Of a DNA stretch of 64,000 nucleotides, positions 11,827 to 22,189 are shown one piece after another. The translations under genes were made by a program, and so were the position numbers. Under the pieces are notes generated by a model. It ran no database searches. It had not been told where the DNA came from and saw only the letters and a list, made by a program, of their open reading frames with translations. Numbering within the stretch: position 1 is the first letter of the stretch; each line of letters opens with the position of its first letter. The DNA is taken from assembly GCA_014529385.2 (NCBI GenBank), contig CM043959.1, forward strand, positions 47,743,928-47,807,927, given 5' to 3'. The DNA is from Adiantum capillus-veneris (taxonomy: Eukaryota; Streptophyta; Polypodiopsida; Polypodiales; Pteridaceae).

Positions 11827-12047
11827 GAAGTACTTAAGGCTTTGGTGATCCGTTCATAGAATGAAAGGAGTCCCTAATAAATAGTGCTTCCACGAGTCTT
11901 AAGGCACGTAGAACTGCAAGGAGTTCCTTTTCATATATGCCTAGAGCTTGCTCAACAAGTTCAAGCCTTCAACTCTCATAGGCTATGACGTGCCCTTCTT
12001 GGAGCAAAACAGCTCTAAGGAAATCACCGCAAGCGTCACATTGTACC

Positions 12048-12363
12048 TCAAATGGCTTTGAGAGGTCCGGCAGTGTAAGCACAGGTTGAGAGATAGCTTC
12101 TTCTTGAGCTTTTTGAAAGCATTGTTCTCTTTTGCAGACCAAACTTAATGTTCTTTTTAGTTAGGTCATGCAATGGTCCTGCTATTAGTGAAAAGTTTTC
12201 TATAAAGCGTCTATAGTATGCACACATACCTATAAATCTTCTTAATTGATGCAAATTCCTTGGAATAGGCCATCCTTTTATTACCTCCAACTTTGATGGA
12301 TCCATTTGGATACCATCTTGAGAGATAATGTGACCTAAATACTGAATTTCTTGCAAGAAAAAT
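12048..12363 (-). pseudogene. Element A: reverse-transcriptase thumb, truncated
   Basis: The frame has IQYLGHIISQDGI, KGWPIPRNLHQLRRFIGMCAYYRRFI, and the connection to RNase H, as in gypsy pol. Upstream parts (palm with YxDD, protease, gag, 5' LTR) are absent, because the sequence switches to LINE DNA at about 12,364. The switch occurs within the shared word TCTCTTT, suggesting a microhomology join. Confidence 0.85.
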
Positions 12364-12650
12364 TCTCTTTCATAATAAAGGAATCCATGAGAGGAGATAG
12401 CCTTTTGGCCAAAGTAAGGGCAAGGATTTTATACAAGTCAAACAAGAAATAGGTCTCTGGTAATCTAGCACCTCGCTAGATCCTCTCTTGTGTATTAACT
12501 TGATGATTCCAAGATTTAACGGATCATGCAAAACTCCTTGTCTCAAGGATGCTTGAATGCATGCAATAGGTAACCCCAAGAGATAAAACTTCATAATGAT
12601 ACCATCAAAACTAAGAGTCTTTCTTTTTCTCAAGTGTCTAATAGATTCCT
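12364..12650 (-). pseudogene. LINE reverse-transcriptase fragment 2 (N-terminal RT)
   Basis: The minus-strand frame gives FDGIIMKFYLLG, GVLHDPLNLGIIKLIHKRG and DYQRPISCLTCIK, matching the start of plant LINE RT (GPDGF..EFYK, ALIPK, DFRPISL). At 12,364-12,470 it repeats 8148-8254 with one mismatch in 107 bp. It continues upstream of LINE fragment 1, as if element A had split a single LINE. Confidence 0.78.
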
Positions 12651-12884
12651 TTGTTGAAGATATGAGCTAGAGCATGCGAATTAGAGTTGAGATGGAGGGG
12701 AGATTGAGAGGAAAATTTGATGGTTGAAGAGTGGATTGCAAGGGAATAAGTCCAATAGAAAGAGGGTAAGTCCACGTGGCACCAATGAGAGGAAAGGTGG
12801 ATTTTCTGAGAAAGCTGATTTAAGAGGCTAGTCTAATTGAAAAAAAATTTGGTTATGGCTGAAACTGTCTTGCAGTGTACTATG
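12651..12884. other. Spacer between LINE fragment and old copia element
   Basis: Purine-rich, AT-rich sequence. I see no open frame or repeat that I can support. Confidence 0.4.
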
Positions 12885-13887
12885 GGCACCCTTCGTTTCG
12901 ATTGAGGGGGCGAGTATATATCCCATGAATTTAATGCATTTCTAGCTAGTCATGGGATAAAACACCAATTTCTAGTACCTTATACACCTCAAAAGAATGG
13001 TGTTGCTGAGAGGAAAAAGAAGTCTCTTATGGAGATGTCATGATGTATGGTCAAGAGTCAATCTTTACTACATTGTTGTCATGTGTGCTACCTATGTACT
13101 TAACATGTGTCTTACTAAAGCTTTGCAGTCTAAGATTGTCATAGGCTAATTCTTTGTAGTCTAAGACTCCTTACGAAGCATGGCATGATAAGGATCCATC
13201 TATTGACCACATGTGCATTTTTGGTTGTTTATCTTATGATTTGGTGCCACAAAAGCAGCAAACAAAAAATTGGATGATAAGGTTCTCAAATGTATTTTTG
13301 TTGGTGACAGTCATAAACTACATGATACCATCTGCGAACAAAACGTATCTTGGTTTCATGAGATGTTTTATTCGTGGAAGATTATGTTCAACCTTTGTTA
13401 TCATGTACTAGAGATAGAAGTGAAGCTCACATGACATTTATATCACCTTTTTTCCTCTTTTCAATGGTGGAAACTTTAATTTAAGTTCCAATGAGACAAA
13501 TGTACAGCCTATGGCGGATTAAAAAATGCTATAGATTAGCCTATAGTTGATGCATATGTGCATGATGTGTTTGATGTAGGAAGGGCTTAGAATTAAGAAG
13601 CTAGGGGTACGCCAAAATAGTTAGTCCATACTTTGCATGATAGTAAATTGGATGCACCTATGTCTAGTCATACTCATTCAGGTTCTTGCCATGCATTTGA
13701 TTGTTATGCTCTAGCTATTTCTAGTTTATGTGATAAAGAGGAACCTCTTTCTTTTGATGAAGCACACAATTCAAAAAAAATTGCAATGCAATCAAATATG
13801 ATGCACTTATATAGAATGAAACATGGACTTTATGTGATTTGCCTCTTGGCAAAAAGGCCATTGGTATCAAGTGGGTTTACAACTTGA
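12885..13887 (+). pseudogene. Old copia element G, left part (integrase to start of RT)
   Basis: Plus-strand translation in broken frames gives the integrase segments TMGTLRFD-stop-GGEYISHEFNAFL and YTPQKNGVAERKKKSLMEM, then the C-terminal CIFGCLSYDLVPQK, and the RT start GIKWVYNL. Gag, protease and the 5' LTR are missing. The sequence stops at CTTGA (13,883-13,887), the target duplicated by the young copia insertion, and resumes at 19,001. It is of the same family as that insertion but far more decayed. Confidence 0.85.
13883..13887. other. Target-site duplication CTTGA, left copy
   Basis: CTTGA directly precedes the TGTTGG end of the young copia element and recurs directly after its other end (18,996-19,000). 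Five bases is the usual copia duplication length. Removing the element and one copy rejoins the RT of element G (KWVYNL, then CKLDGE). Confidence 0.95.
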
Positions 13888-14114
13888 TGTTGGAATTAGG
13901 GTTGCAGAGAAACGCACACAGCTTGGAGAAGATGAAGGAAGCTCAAGGCACACAATAGAGAGTGTATTACTTAGTGTGCAATGGAAAGATAGATAGCCCT
14001 AGAGTGATGGGCGTATATACAATGCTCGGGGGGAAAAACCTCCTAAAGAGGGAAAAAATGCCCCGGCGGTCCTAGTGTGTTCACACACATCACTACCACA
14101 TGTATATGGTAACA
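13888..14114 (-). repeat. 3' LTR of young copia element
   Basis: In minus orientation it begins TGTTACCATA and ends CCTAATTCCAACA, with a TATA-like GTATATAC. The short LTR carries promoter and polyadenylation functions in this family. It is the longer of the pair, because the other has lost 7 bp (TTAGGGT-type deletion). Confidence 0.95.
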
Positions 14115-14827
14115 AATCCCCCTTGGAGTGATGCAGTGAACGAGAGCTGGCACATGAGTAAAGGGAAGTGCCATGCCCTGAGGACATGATTAGTCCACAA
14201 AGGGGAGTAAGCCCAAAGCTTTGCGGAAAGCTTCAAGCTTCTCACGAGACAATGCCTTTGTGAAAATATCTGCAAGGTTGTCCTGTGTTGGCACATAAGC
14301 CAAGCTAATCTCTCCTGCTGAGAGCCTCTCTTGACATAGTGGTAATGCACCTCAATGTGCTTTGTGCGAGCATGAAAAATTGGGTTCCTCGCAACTGCCA
14401 ATGCGCTCTGACTGTCAGTGTAGATAGTGTTGGCAGTGTCCTGTCCAACACCCAAATCATCCATAAGGCGTCTGAGCCATACACACTCAACCGTAGTTGT
14501 GAAGACTACCCTGTACTTAGACTCACAACTCGAAGTGGCCACAGTAGGTTGCTTCTTGCTCAACCATGATATACATGAACTGACAAGCATGAAACAAAAA
14601 CCACTTGTGGACACTCGCGTGTCAAAACAACCAGCCCAATCTGAGTCCGAAAAATCATGTAAGTCTGGTGGCAATGATCCCCCCTTGGAATAAAACAAGC
14701 CAAGATGTAAAGTGCCACGAAGGTAGCGGAAAATCTTCTTGACATCCTGCCAATGCTTAGACCCTGGGCTATGCATAAACTCCTGACCTATGAGAGTGCA
14801 AACTAAATATCTGGCCTCGTGTTGCAT
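14115..14827 (-). pseudogene. Young copia: RNase H domain
   Basis: The frame shows KHWQDVKKIFRYLRGT, then DSDWAGCFDTRVSTSGFCF, SKKQPTVATSSCESKYRV, and IYTDSQSALAVARNPIFHARTKHIEVHYHYVK, the standard copia RNase H (DWAG, S.CE.EY, D.QSA). SEAEY is changed to CESKY here. The frame is intact to near YVKRG, then shifts before the natural end. The polypurine tract follows at 14,115-14,126. Confidence 0.88.
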
Positions 14828-15189
14828 ACATAAATGAGGAATCCAAGAGCAGTTTGGTAAAGAGTGACATCAGCAGGATCGTCAGCATCATGTAGACTCA
14901 ACTTCAAACCTGTTTCCATGGGAATGGCAATAGGTTTGCAATCCTCAAGTCCAAATTTACATAGCAATGTCTCTACGTAACTTTTCTGACACAAGGCAAT
15001 ACCGCCATCACACTGCTTAAATTGTATACCCAAGTAATGATGCAACATCCCCAAATATTTCATCTTGAAAGTAGCATTCAAATCAGCCTTAAATTCAGCA
15101 ATATGTCTCTCATTTGGTCCAGTGATCAGCAAATCATCGACATAAAGAACCACAATGAGAAGTACATCATCCTCACGCTTTACATACAA
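14803..15189 (-). pseudogene. Young copia: reverse transcriptase, C-terminal half
   Basis: Contains the catalytic LYVDDLLITG box, FKMKYLGMLHHYLGIQ (usually FEMTDLG..HYFLGIE) and CKPIAIPME. The YVDD Asp pair is intact. The frame is offset from the N-terminal half at about 15,190-15,220, where a break separates DTHLVK from MYVKRED. Confidence 0.88.
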
Positions 15190-15219
15190 TATGCTTTTTG
15201 TTGGACTGTTACGAAAGCC

Positions 15220-15867
15220 TCATTTAACCAAATGAGTGTCAGCTTTCTCATACCAAGCATGAGGAGATTGCTTCAACCCATAGAAAGCCTTCTTACGTCT
15301 GCACACTTTGTCCTCTTGTCCTTTTATGACAAAACCGCAAGGCTGCGTTACATAAACTTTCTCAAATATGTCACCATTCAAGAAAGCAGTAACAATGTCT
15401 AATTGATGTACATCCCAACCAAAATGAGCCGCCAATGCACATAAAAAACGCAGAGTAGTCATACGACAAGTGGGAGCAAAAGTCTCTTCATAATCTATGC
15501 CTTTTTGTTGTGCATAACCCTTTGCAACAAGTCGAGCCTTATGGCGATCGATCTCACCATCTGGCTTGCATTTTAACTTGTAGACCCACTTTGTACCAAT
15601 GGCCTTTTTGCCAGAAGGCAAATCACACAAAGTCCATGTGTCATTTTCTATAAGGGCATCATATTCTGATTGCATGGCAGCCATCCAATTTTCTGAATTC
15701 TGTGCTTCATCAAAAGACAGAGGCTCCTCAACATCACATAAACTAGACACAGCCAAAGCATAACAATCTGATGCATAAGATGCATGGCGAGAGCCTGAAT
15801 GAGTACGACTAGACAAAAGTGCATCCAATTTACTGTCACGCAAAGTGTGCACCAACCATTTTGGCAT
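15220..15867 (-). pseudogene. Young copia: reverse transcriptase, N-terminal half
   Basis: Begins in the integrase-RT linker, then SENWMAAMQSEYDALIENDTW, AIGTKWVYKLKCKPDG, KARLVAKGYAQQKGIDYEETFAP, HQLDIVTAFLNGDIFEKVYV and KKAFYGLKQSPHAWYE. The first catalytic Asp (LDIVTAFLNG; usually MDVKTAFLNG) is kept. This is the palm/fingers part of RVT_2. It ends in a stop shortly before the YVDD-containing frame. Confidence 0.9.
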
Positions 15868-16508
15868 ACCTCTAGCCTATTCATTTTCAACCCTTTCCTC
15901 ATCAAGTACATCATGTACATCTGCATCAGTAATAGGCTGATCTATAACATTTTTAGAAACCCCCATAGGCTGTATATTTGCCTCATTGGAAATTACATTC
16001 GTATTTCCACCACTAAAAAGAGGCAACAAAGTGTCCTAAATGTCCTGTGAGCTTACATTATTGTCTCTAGTACATGACAGCAAGGGCTGAACAGAATCTT
16101 CCACAAACACTACATCTTGTAAAACCAGAATACGCTTTGTTTTCAAATGATATAACCTTTAACCTTTGCTTTCAGCACTATAACCAACAAAAATACATTT
16201 GACAGCCTTATTATCCAATTTTCTGCGTTGTGTTTGTGGCACCAAAGCATATGCCAAACAGCCAAAAACACGCATGTGCTCAATAGAAGGCTTTCTATCA
16301 TGCCATGCTTCATATGGAGTAATAGACTGCAAAGCTTTCGTAGGACTCCTGTTAAGTACATAAGTGGCACACATGATGGCCTCAAGCCAAAAAGAATGCG
16401 GCAAAGCTTGACTTTTGACCATACATCGTGCCATTTCCGTAAGTGACCTGTTTTTCCTCTCAGCAACACCATTTTGCTAAGGTGTATAAGGCACTGTACA
16501 TTGGTGTT
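15868..16508 (-). pseudogene. Young copia: integrase C-terminal region
   Basis: The frame at 16,159-16,434 gives ALPHSFWLEAIMCATYVLNR, TPYEAWHDRKPSIEHMRVFGCLAYALVP, and KAVKCIFVGYSAESKG, the conserved end of copia integrase. A stop and a frame break follow near 16,150, and the linker to RT reads on in other frames. Confidence 0.85.
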
Positions 16509-16772
16509 TTATCCCACGACTAGCCAGAAATGCATTAAATTCATGAGACATATACTCCCCCCCCCCCCTCGATCGGAACGGAGGGTGCCCATAGTACATT
16601 TCGAGACATTTTCAGCCATAGCCAGAAATTGTTTGAAGCACATAAAAACTTCTGACTTTGCTTTAAGCACAAATACCCATGCAGGCCTGGAGTAATCATC
16701 AATGAAAGTCACGAAGTACAGGTAATTGCCCAAGGACGGAGTTTGCATGGGCCCACAAACATCACTATGCAC
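16509..16772 (-). pseudogene. Young copia: integrase catalytic core with G-run frameshift
   Basis: The frame starts [14 protein letters not shown] and reads [16 protein letters not shown] and TMGTLRSDRGG. The usual next residues (EY, then the NG of the catalytic region) are lost because the complementary C-run at about 16,557-16,567 is longer than in related copies, shifting the frame. The related F copy (37,197-37,204) and old copy G (12,904-12,909) have shorter runs, so slippage in this homopolymer is the likely cause. Confidence 0.85.
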
Positions 16773-16775
16773 AAG

Positions 16776-17243
16776 CTACAACCTGCATGTGGCCCAAACT
16801 GAACCATCCTTTGGAAACTTAGAACGCTCCATCTTACCCAAAATACAGCCTTCACAAACATGTTTGACAGGTGCTTCAAGAGGCGGCAAAGAAGCCACCA
16901 TATCAGATTTCTGCAAATGCAGCAAACTAGCAAAATTCAGATGACCAAAACGTGCATGCCAAAGTTTTGCATCTAAAATAGCCCTTGAATCTGCAACAAC
17001 ATTTGCAAAATTTTGTCCACACTTGTCATACAAAGTGAGCTTATACAACCCACGGCACAAAAGGCCAGATGCAACAATTTCATCACCAAAATTGAGATCA
17101 TGAATTGTACATCTGTCATCCACAAATTTGACTACGAGTCCAAGTCTAGCAAGTGCGGATACAGACAAGAGATTCTTCTTAATCCCAGGTACATAAAGTG
17201 CATCAACAAGTGTGAAAGAACTGCCATTAGCAGCAGTAAGCAC
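16776..17243 (-). pseudogene. Young copia: pre-integrase and zinc-binding domain
   Basis: Contains ALYVPGIKKNLLSVSALA (protease-to-integrase linker typical of copia), then LWHARFGHLNFASLLHL and CEGCILGK, the GAG-pre-integrase HHCC module. The frame ends at 16,776 just before HSDVCGPM, which lies in another frame. Confidence 0.88.
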
Positions 17244-17294
17244 AATCTTTCCAACTCCCTGAACTGGATAAGAGGCATTGTTGGCACAAGTGAC

Positions 17295-17891
17295 TTAATT
17301 CCCATGAGGGACAGACTCGAGAGAGGTAAACAATTCATGATGTGAGGTAATGTGCTTTGTAGCACCACTGTCGAAATACCACACATGTGAATTTGCAGCA
17401 ACTGACAAGCATGCATCATGGACAGCAGGATTGTAAGTGCACTCTGCACTAAAATCCCATTCTGCATCAACATCAGCAACACAATCTCCTTTCACAGAAG
17501 ACTCAACAATGGATGCATTTGTAGTGGAACCAGCATTTTCAGTGGAACCACCCTCTTTCTTCTTAGCCTCTTTGGCCTTCAACTTAGGACACGACTTGAT
17601 CAAGTGATCATTAGCTTTACAATAATGGCAACACATCTTCTTTTTGCCCTTATCACCAGAATTGCCAGACGAAGTGCTGCCAGCAGAAGCATTAGGAACA
17701 GAAGTTTTTCCACTCTTCGCAGTAGAACCATAAGAAGTGGTTGCATTGTTGTTACCACCCTTTCTTTGAGAAGCAATAAAAGCCTGTTCAACTGCACGCT
17801 GTCTAGTCCTGTTTTTTTTGGAAAGTGACTCTTGCAACAGCAATGTGCATAATGCATCAAACTTGACAACTTCTGGATTTGCTTGGGTCAT
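17295..17891 (-). pseudogene. Young copia: gag zinc knuckle and aspartic protease
   Basis: The frame has the CCHC knuckle CHYCKANDHLIKSC, a Ser/Gly/Asn-rich and Lys-rich linker, then WYFDSGATKHIT, the active-site DSGA of copia protease. The knuckle binds the RNA genome and the protease cleaves the polyprotein. A stop at 17,295 breaks the link to the next frame. The gag N-terminus is one frame away because of a 1-bp loss near 17,910. Confidence 0.9.
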
Positions 17892-18481
17892 AAGTCTCCA
17901 AGTACAGCAAAATTCTGGTAAGAATCTGGTAAGGCATCAAGAACAGTCTGCACAAGTGAATTGTCTGAAATGACTTCACCTGCAGAAATAAGCTGCTCAT
18001 TGATATCCTTGACACTAGCAAGGAAAGTGTCCATATCATCTTCCTCATGCATAATCTTCGACTCTAGCTCTTTATGCAGCAAAGCAATTTTAGCCTCATT
18101 GCGGCTTGCATAAAGACCTGCTAGAATATCCCAAGCCGGTTTTGCAGATTTTGTTGAACAGATGTGAGGAACAATGGTGCGCTTCAGAGACAACGCAATC
18201 AATGCATGATCCTGCGCATCCTTTACATCCCAACGATCTTGTTTTGCCGTAGGCAAAACAACTCTAACAGCAACAATCCTTGCAGCAAGACTTGCAACAT
18301 CCTTAACATCGCCTACATCCTCAGAACCAAGACGTACATCAATGCCCTGCATAATGTTCCAGACGCCCTTTGACGCAAGAACATGTTGCATCATATAAGC
18401 CCACATAGGGTAGTTGTCCCCATCCAACCTGTCCTCAACAGCAAACATCTTGAACACATCTATGTTGTTGTTGTCAGCCAT
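17888..18481 (-). pseudogene. Young copia: gag N-terminus
   Basis: Start chosen at Met 18,481 (MADNNN), with an acidic N-terminus as in other copia gags. It contains LDGDNYPMWAYMMQHVLASKGVWNIM, AWDILAGLYASRNEAKIALLHKELESKIM and DALPDSYQNFA, typical UBN2/gag-polypeptide motifs. Compared with the F copy, one base is missing near 17,910 (GCTG against GCTAG), which moves the frame to a stop at 17,888. Confidence 0.9.
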
Positions 18482-18760
18482 GGTAAATGTTGCACCTGAT
18501 GTGAAAACTGCAGGAAAATAGGAGAAACGGAGTGAGAACAACACTTGCTATAAGCACAAATCTTAGAAGACTATAAGGCACCTGTTATGCAAAAGATGAC
18601 ACTGACAGAAATTCTGCACAAAATGACTAAATAGCATGTGCAGTACTGCCTGTAGTGGAAACGGAGGCCTGTGAACGCTCACCAAAGCTCACTGAAATCG
18701 GAGAAAGTGAGCAGGCGTGTACTGGAGCTGCTGACGACTAAGCCCGGGAAGATGCAACCT

Positions 18761-18774
18761 GCTCTGATACCAAT
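18761..18774 (-). promoter_or_regulatory. Primer-binding site of young copia element
   Basis: The complement of 18,761-18,772 reads TGGTATCAGAGC, matching the 3' end of plant initiator tRNA-Met. It sits 2 bp inside the 5' LTR. The same 12-mer occurs next to the LTR of element F. Confidence 0.93.
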
Positions 18775-18995
18775 TGTTGGAATGCAGAGAAACGCACACA
18801 GCTTGGAGAAGACGAAGGAAGCTCAAGGCACACAATAGAGAGTGTATTACTTAGTGTGCAATGGAAAGATAGATAGCCCTAGAGTGATGTGGCGTATATA
18901 CAATGCTCGGGGGAAAAAACCTCCTACAGAGGGAAAAAATGCCCCGGCGGTCCTAGTGTGTTCACACACATCACTACCACATGTATATGGTAACA
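18775..18995 (-). repeat. 5' LTR of young copia element
   Basis: Same termini as the 3' LTR and about 98.6% identical outside indels. It ends at 18,995, followed directly by the CTTGA duplication. Confidence 0.95.
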
Positions 18996-19000
18996 CTTGA

Positions 19001-20468
19001 TATGTAAGTTGGATGGTGAATGTGATCTCTATAAGGCTAGACTTGTTGCAAAAGGCTATGCACATAAAAAAAGGCATTGAAATTTTTTCTTCCACTTGTT
19101 GTATGACAATTGCTTGTTTTCTATGTGCATTGATAGCTCATTTTGGATGAGTGTAAATCATTTTGACATTGTTACTGCTTTCTTGAATGATGATAGTTTT
19201 TGAGGAGGTATATGTAACACAATCGCACGATTTTGTCAAAAAAGGACAAGAAAAGAAAGTGTGCAAATGTAAGAAAGATTTATATGTGTTGAATCAGTCT
19301 CCTTGTGGTTGGTATGAGAAAGTTGACACTCATTTGGTTAAACAAGGCTTCCGTAACTGTCCAATAAAAAGAACTTTGTATGTCAAACGTGAGGGTGATG
19401 TATATCTCATCGTCGTTTTGTATGTAGATGATTAGTTGATTATTGGTTGAAATGACAGACACGTGAATGCTACTTTCAAGATGAAAGACTTGGGTATAAA
19501 GTTTGATCAGTGTGATGGAGGCATTGCTTTGTGTCAAGCAAGATACATAGAGATATTACTATGTATGTTTGGACTTGAGCACGACAAACCTATTGCAACT
19601 CCAATGGAAACAGGTTTGAAATTGAGTCTTCATGATGCTGGAGATTTTGCAAATGTAACTCTTTATTAGATTGTTGTTGGATGCCTTATTTATGCAATAC
19701 AAGGCTGGATATTCGATTTGCAGTCTCACAGATGAGCAGATTTATGCATAGCCGAGGGTCTAAGCATTGGCACATTGGTAAACGGATCTTTTATGTATTA
19801 GTTCATGCATAGTCAAGAGTCTAAGCATTGGCACGCTACTAAAAAAATCTTTTGATACTTGAGTGGCACTTTACATCTTGGGTTGTTTTATCCCAAGGGG
19901 AATCATTGCCACCAAATTTGCATGCTTTTTCGAACTCAAATTGGGCTGGTTGTTATGATGCATGAGTGTCCACAAGTGGTTTTTCTATTTCATAATCGGC
20001 AGTTCATGCATATCATGGTTGAGCAAAAAGAAACCTATTATGGACACTTCCAATTGTGAGACTGAGTATAGAGCAGTCTTCACCGCTACGATCGAGTGTA
20101 TTAGCTTGAAAACCTTATGGATAATTTGGGTGCTGGACAGGACATTGCCAAAATCATATACACTGATAGTCAAAGTGCGTTGGTAGCTGCAAGGAACCCA
20201 CGTTTTCATGCTTGCATAAAGCACATTGAAGTGCATTATCACTATGTCAATGAGAGACTCTCAACAGGAGAGATCAGCTTCGCTTATGTGCTGGCACACG
20301 ACAACTTTGCATATCTATTCATAAAGGCATTGCCTCATGAAAAGTTTGAAGCTTTCCACAAAGCTTTGGGCTTGCTTTCCTTTGTGGATTGATCATGTTC
20401 TTAGGGCATGGACCTTCCCTATACACTATATTCTATCTCTCATTCACTGCATCACTTCTAGGGGGATT
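19001..20468 (+). pseudogene. Old copia element G, right part (RT and RNase H)
   Basis: Continues the frame left at 13,887: CKLDGECDLYKARLVAKGYAH, then EEVYVTQSHDF, DLYVLNQSPCGWYEKVDTHLVKQ, LIVVLYVDD followed by a stop, MKDLG, DKPIATPMETGLKL, and RNase H pieces DSQSALVAARNPRFHACIKHIEVHYHYVNE. Many stops and frameshifts. The catalytic YVDD is followed at once by TAG. A partly duplicated stretch occurs at about 19,736-19,840 (GAGTCTAAGCATTGGCAC words). Confidence 0.88.
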
Positions 20469-20686
20469 TGCTACCATATTTATGGTAGTGATGTGCGTGA
20501 ACACACTTAGGACCGCCAAGGCACTTTTTCCCTCACTAGGAGGTTTTCTCGGTCATGCATTGTTTATAGGTCCATCACTAATTCATCTTTTTATTTGCAC
20601 ACAAAGAAATACACTCTTTGTTGTGTGCCTTAAGCTTCCTTATCATCCCCAAGTTGTGTGTGCATCCTACAACCCTAATTCCAACA
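20469..20686 (+). repeat. 3' LTR of old copia element G
   Basis: Starts TGCTACCATA and ends CCCTAATTCCAACA. It aligns throughout with the young element's LTR in the opposite orientation but is clearly more diverged. A purine tract GGGGGAT precedes it. Its age relative to the nested copy agrees with the nesting order. Confidence 0.88.
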
Positions 20687-22083
20687 ATATCACCATTGAT
20701 GCCCTACAAAACTATGCACCAGAGGAGTACGCTACCACGATCAAAGGAACAATGACTAAGGTCAGTAGGAAAAATTGGTAAGTACCCTCTCCTTACCACA
20801 AAACACAAGCACAACATGGACAAAAGAATAAGTGCACAATTTTTTGGGGGAGACAAAGGAGAAGCTAACAACAAGAAAGAATGCTATTCAAGGATACTAG
20901 GTTGAAATGCTTTAAGCTCATGGCATAAAAAAGATGGCAAGCAAATTTTAGAGAACCATTTGATGGAAATGGTCACGTTCATGGACGATAATCACTTGGA
21001 TGTGACCCAAATACTCTTTTACTGGATGCAAAGCATCCTGGAGAAAAAAGAGGTGAACCTCCAAGAAGGCAAAGTGAGCTCCTACCAAACCATTTTAAAT
21101 CAGGAAATGGTGGCAAGGTCCATTTAGAGCCTCTATAACCAACATGCCAAGGGGGCATTTATTGATTTGAATGATCTAAAATTACCATGCAAGAATGGAG
21201 TCATTTTTCAAAGAACATGAAAATTCCTTTTTTGATGACATGGTAAACACATCGGCAGCTAGTCTAAGCAAACATGTTCAGGCAAGTAGAAATGAGGAAG
21301 ACAAGGAAGATAGCACCATCGAGAGTGACGCAGGAGAAGGGAAGTAGGAGGAGGAGGAAGGGGATAAGGATAAAGACAATAATGATGATCAAAATGAGGG
21401 CCCTTTAGGAATAGGAAATACATGCGGATCCACTTTGAGAACGAACAACACTGGCCAAGAAGCCTAAATGTTTGGGCTAGCCTAACACCGAATCGAAGGA
21501 AATTAAACAATCTAGAAAGCAATATGCCAAGGGTAGGCACAAGAAAAAGGGGCCACATAAGGGACAAAACTAGTAAACCAAGGAAGCTTCCTATCAAACT
21601 AGACAAGAATTAAGCTAGGATATGGAGATAGCAAAGCAATGGGTTAGACAATTACTGAAAAGGGAAGAGGTGGTTATCAAACGGGAGGTGACCATCAAAA
21701 AATGACAAAAACTCAAGCTGAATTGTTGAATGCAAAATGAAAGGGAGAATGATGAGTTTAGGTTGAGGGTCACCATGCAACGGGGCATCATAAGCCTAGA
21801 AGTCCTACGAGCTAGGAAGTTGAGAGTCAAGAAGCTCTCAAAAAGACAGTCAAAAGTATAACCTCACAATATGACAAACTATGAGATACCCCTCATCCCA
21901 TTTGTTTTCAAGTGTTAAGAAAGCCCCCAGTTTTGAATTTTCTTGAAGATTTCCCAAAAGGGATCGATGCCAAATTGATTTATGTGGAATGGAAAGCACG
22001 ATGATCTCACTGGGACTTCTCTTGGGGTAAAGTATGAATGCATGGAAGAATGAAGTAGGAGACATCATGGGATCTTTAGACCT
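20687..22083 (+). other. Decayed coding-like stretch with acidic tail, unrecognised
   Basis: From about 20,930 to 21,410 one can follow a frame-shifted plus-strand reading with few stops: a helical part (KFLENHLMEMVTFMDDNH, then FYWMQSILEKK), a segment near 21,100-21,180 (NQHAKGAFIDLNDLK), and an acidic run near 21,290-21,400 (EEDKEDSTIESDAGEGK, then EEEEGDKDKD). I do not recognise the family. It could be a gag-like or DNA-transposon ORF. The rest up to the LTR at 22,084 shows nothing I can support. Confidence 0.3.
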
Positions 22084-22187
22084 GTGAGGACAAAGGGTGT
22101 GAAGACCTATGCTCCACCCAGCTTTCATGCTCTATCTTATAGGTATCCCATGTGCTAGTCTCCACCTAGCCCTTGGCCTCACATTAC
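22084..22187 (-). repeat. Short 3' LTR of gypsy element E
   Basis: About 104 bp, beginning TGTGAGG and ending CCTCACA on the minus strand (terminal inverted repeat), with an ATAAGATAG TATA-like word. On its inner side a purine tract (complement of 22,188-22,198, GGGGGGAGTAA) follows the chromodomain. A related copy lies at 32,975-33,070. LTRs this short are unusual for gypsy, so the outer limit could be wrong. Confidence 0.6.
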
Positions 22188-22189
22188 TC

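Larger units (their letters stand above)
13888..18995 (-). mobile_element. Young Ty1/copia retrotransposon, full length, nested in element G
   Basis: Length 5108 bp, with LTRs of 227 bp (13,888-14,114) and 221 bp (18,775-18,995), 5-bp target duplications, a PBS for initiator tRNA-Met (complement of 18,761-18,772) and a polypurine tract (complement of 14,115-14,126). The LTRs differ by three substitutions, a 7-bp indel and a 1-bp indel, so insertion is fairly recent. Gene order on the minus strand is gag, protease, integrase, RT, RNase H (copia order). The coding region is broken in several places, so the copy is not autonomous. Confidence 0.95.

Noticed and set aside
18761-18774. Possible tRNA gene from the tRNA-Met-like words
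   Set aside because: Only the 12-base PBS complement is present, directly inside LTRs. There is no cloverleaf or internal promoter box around any of the copies.
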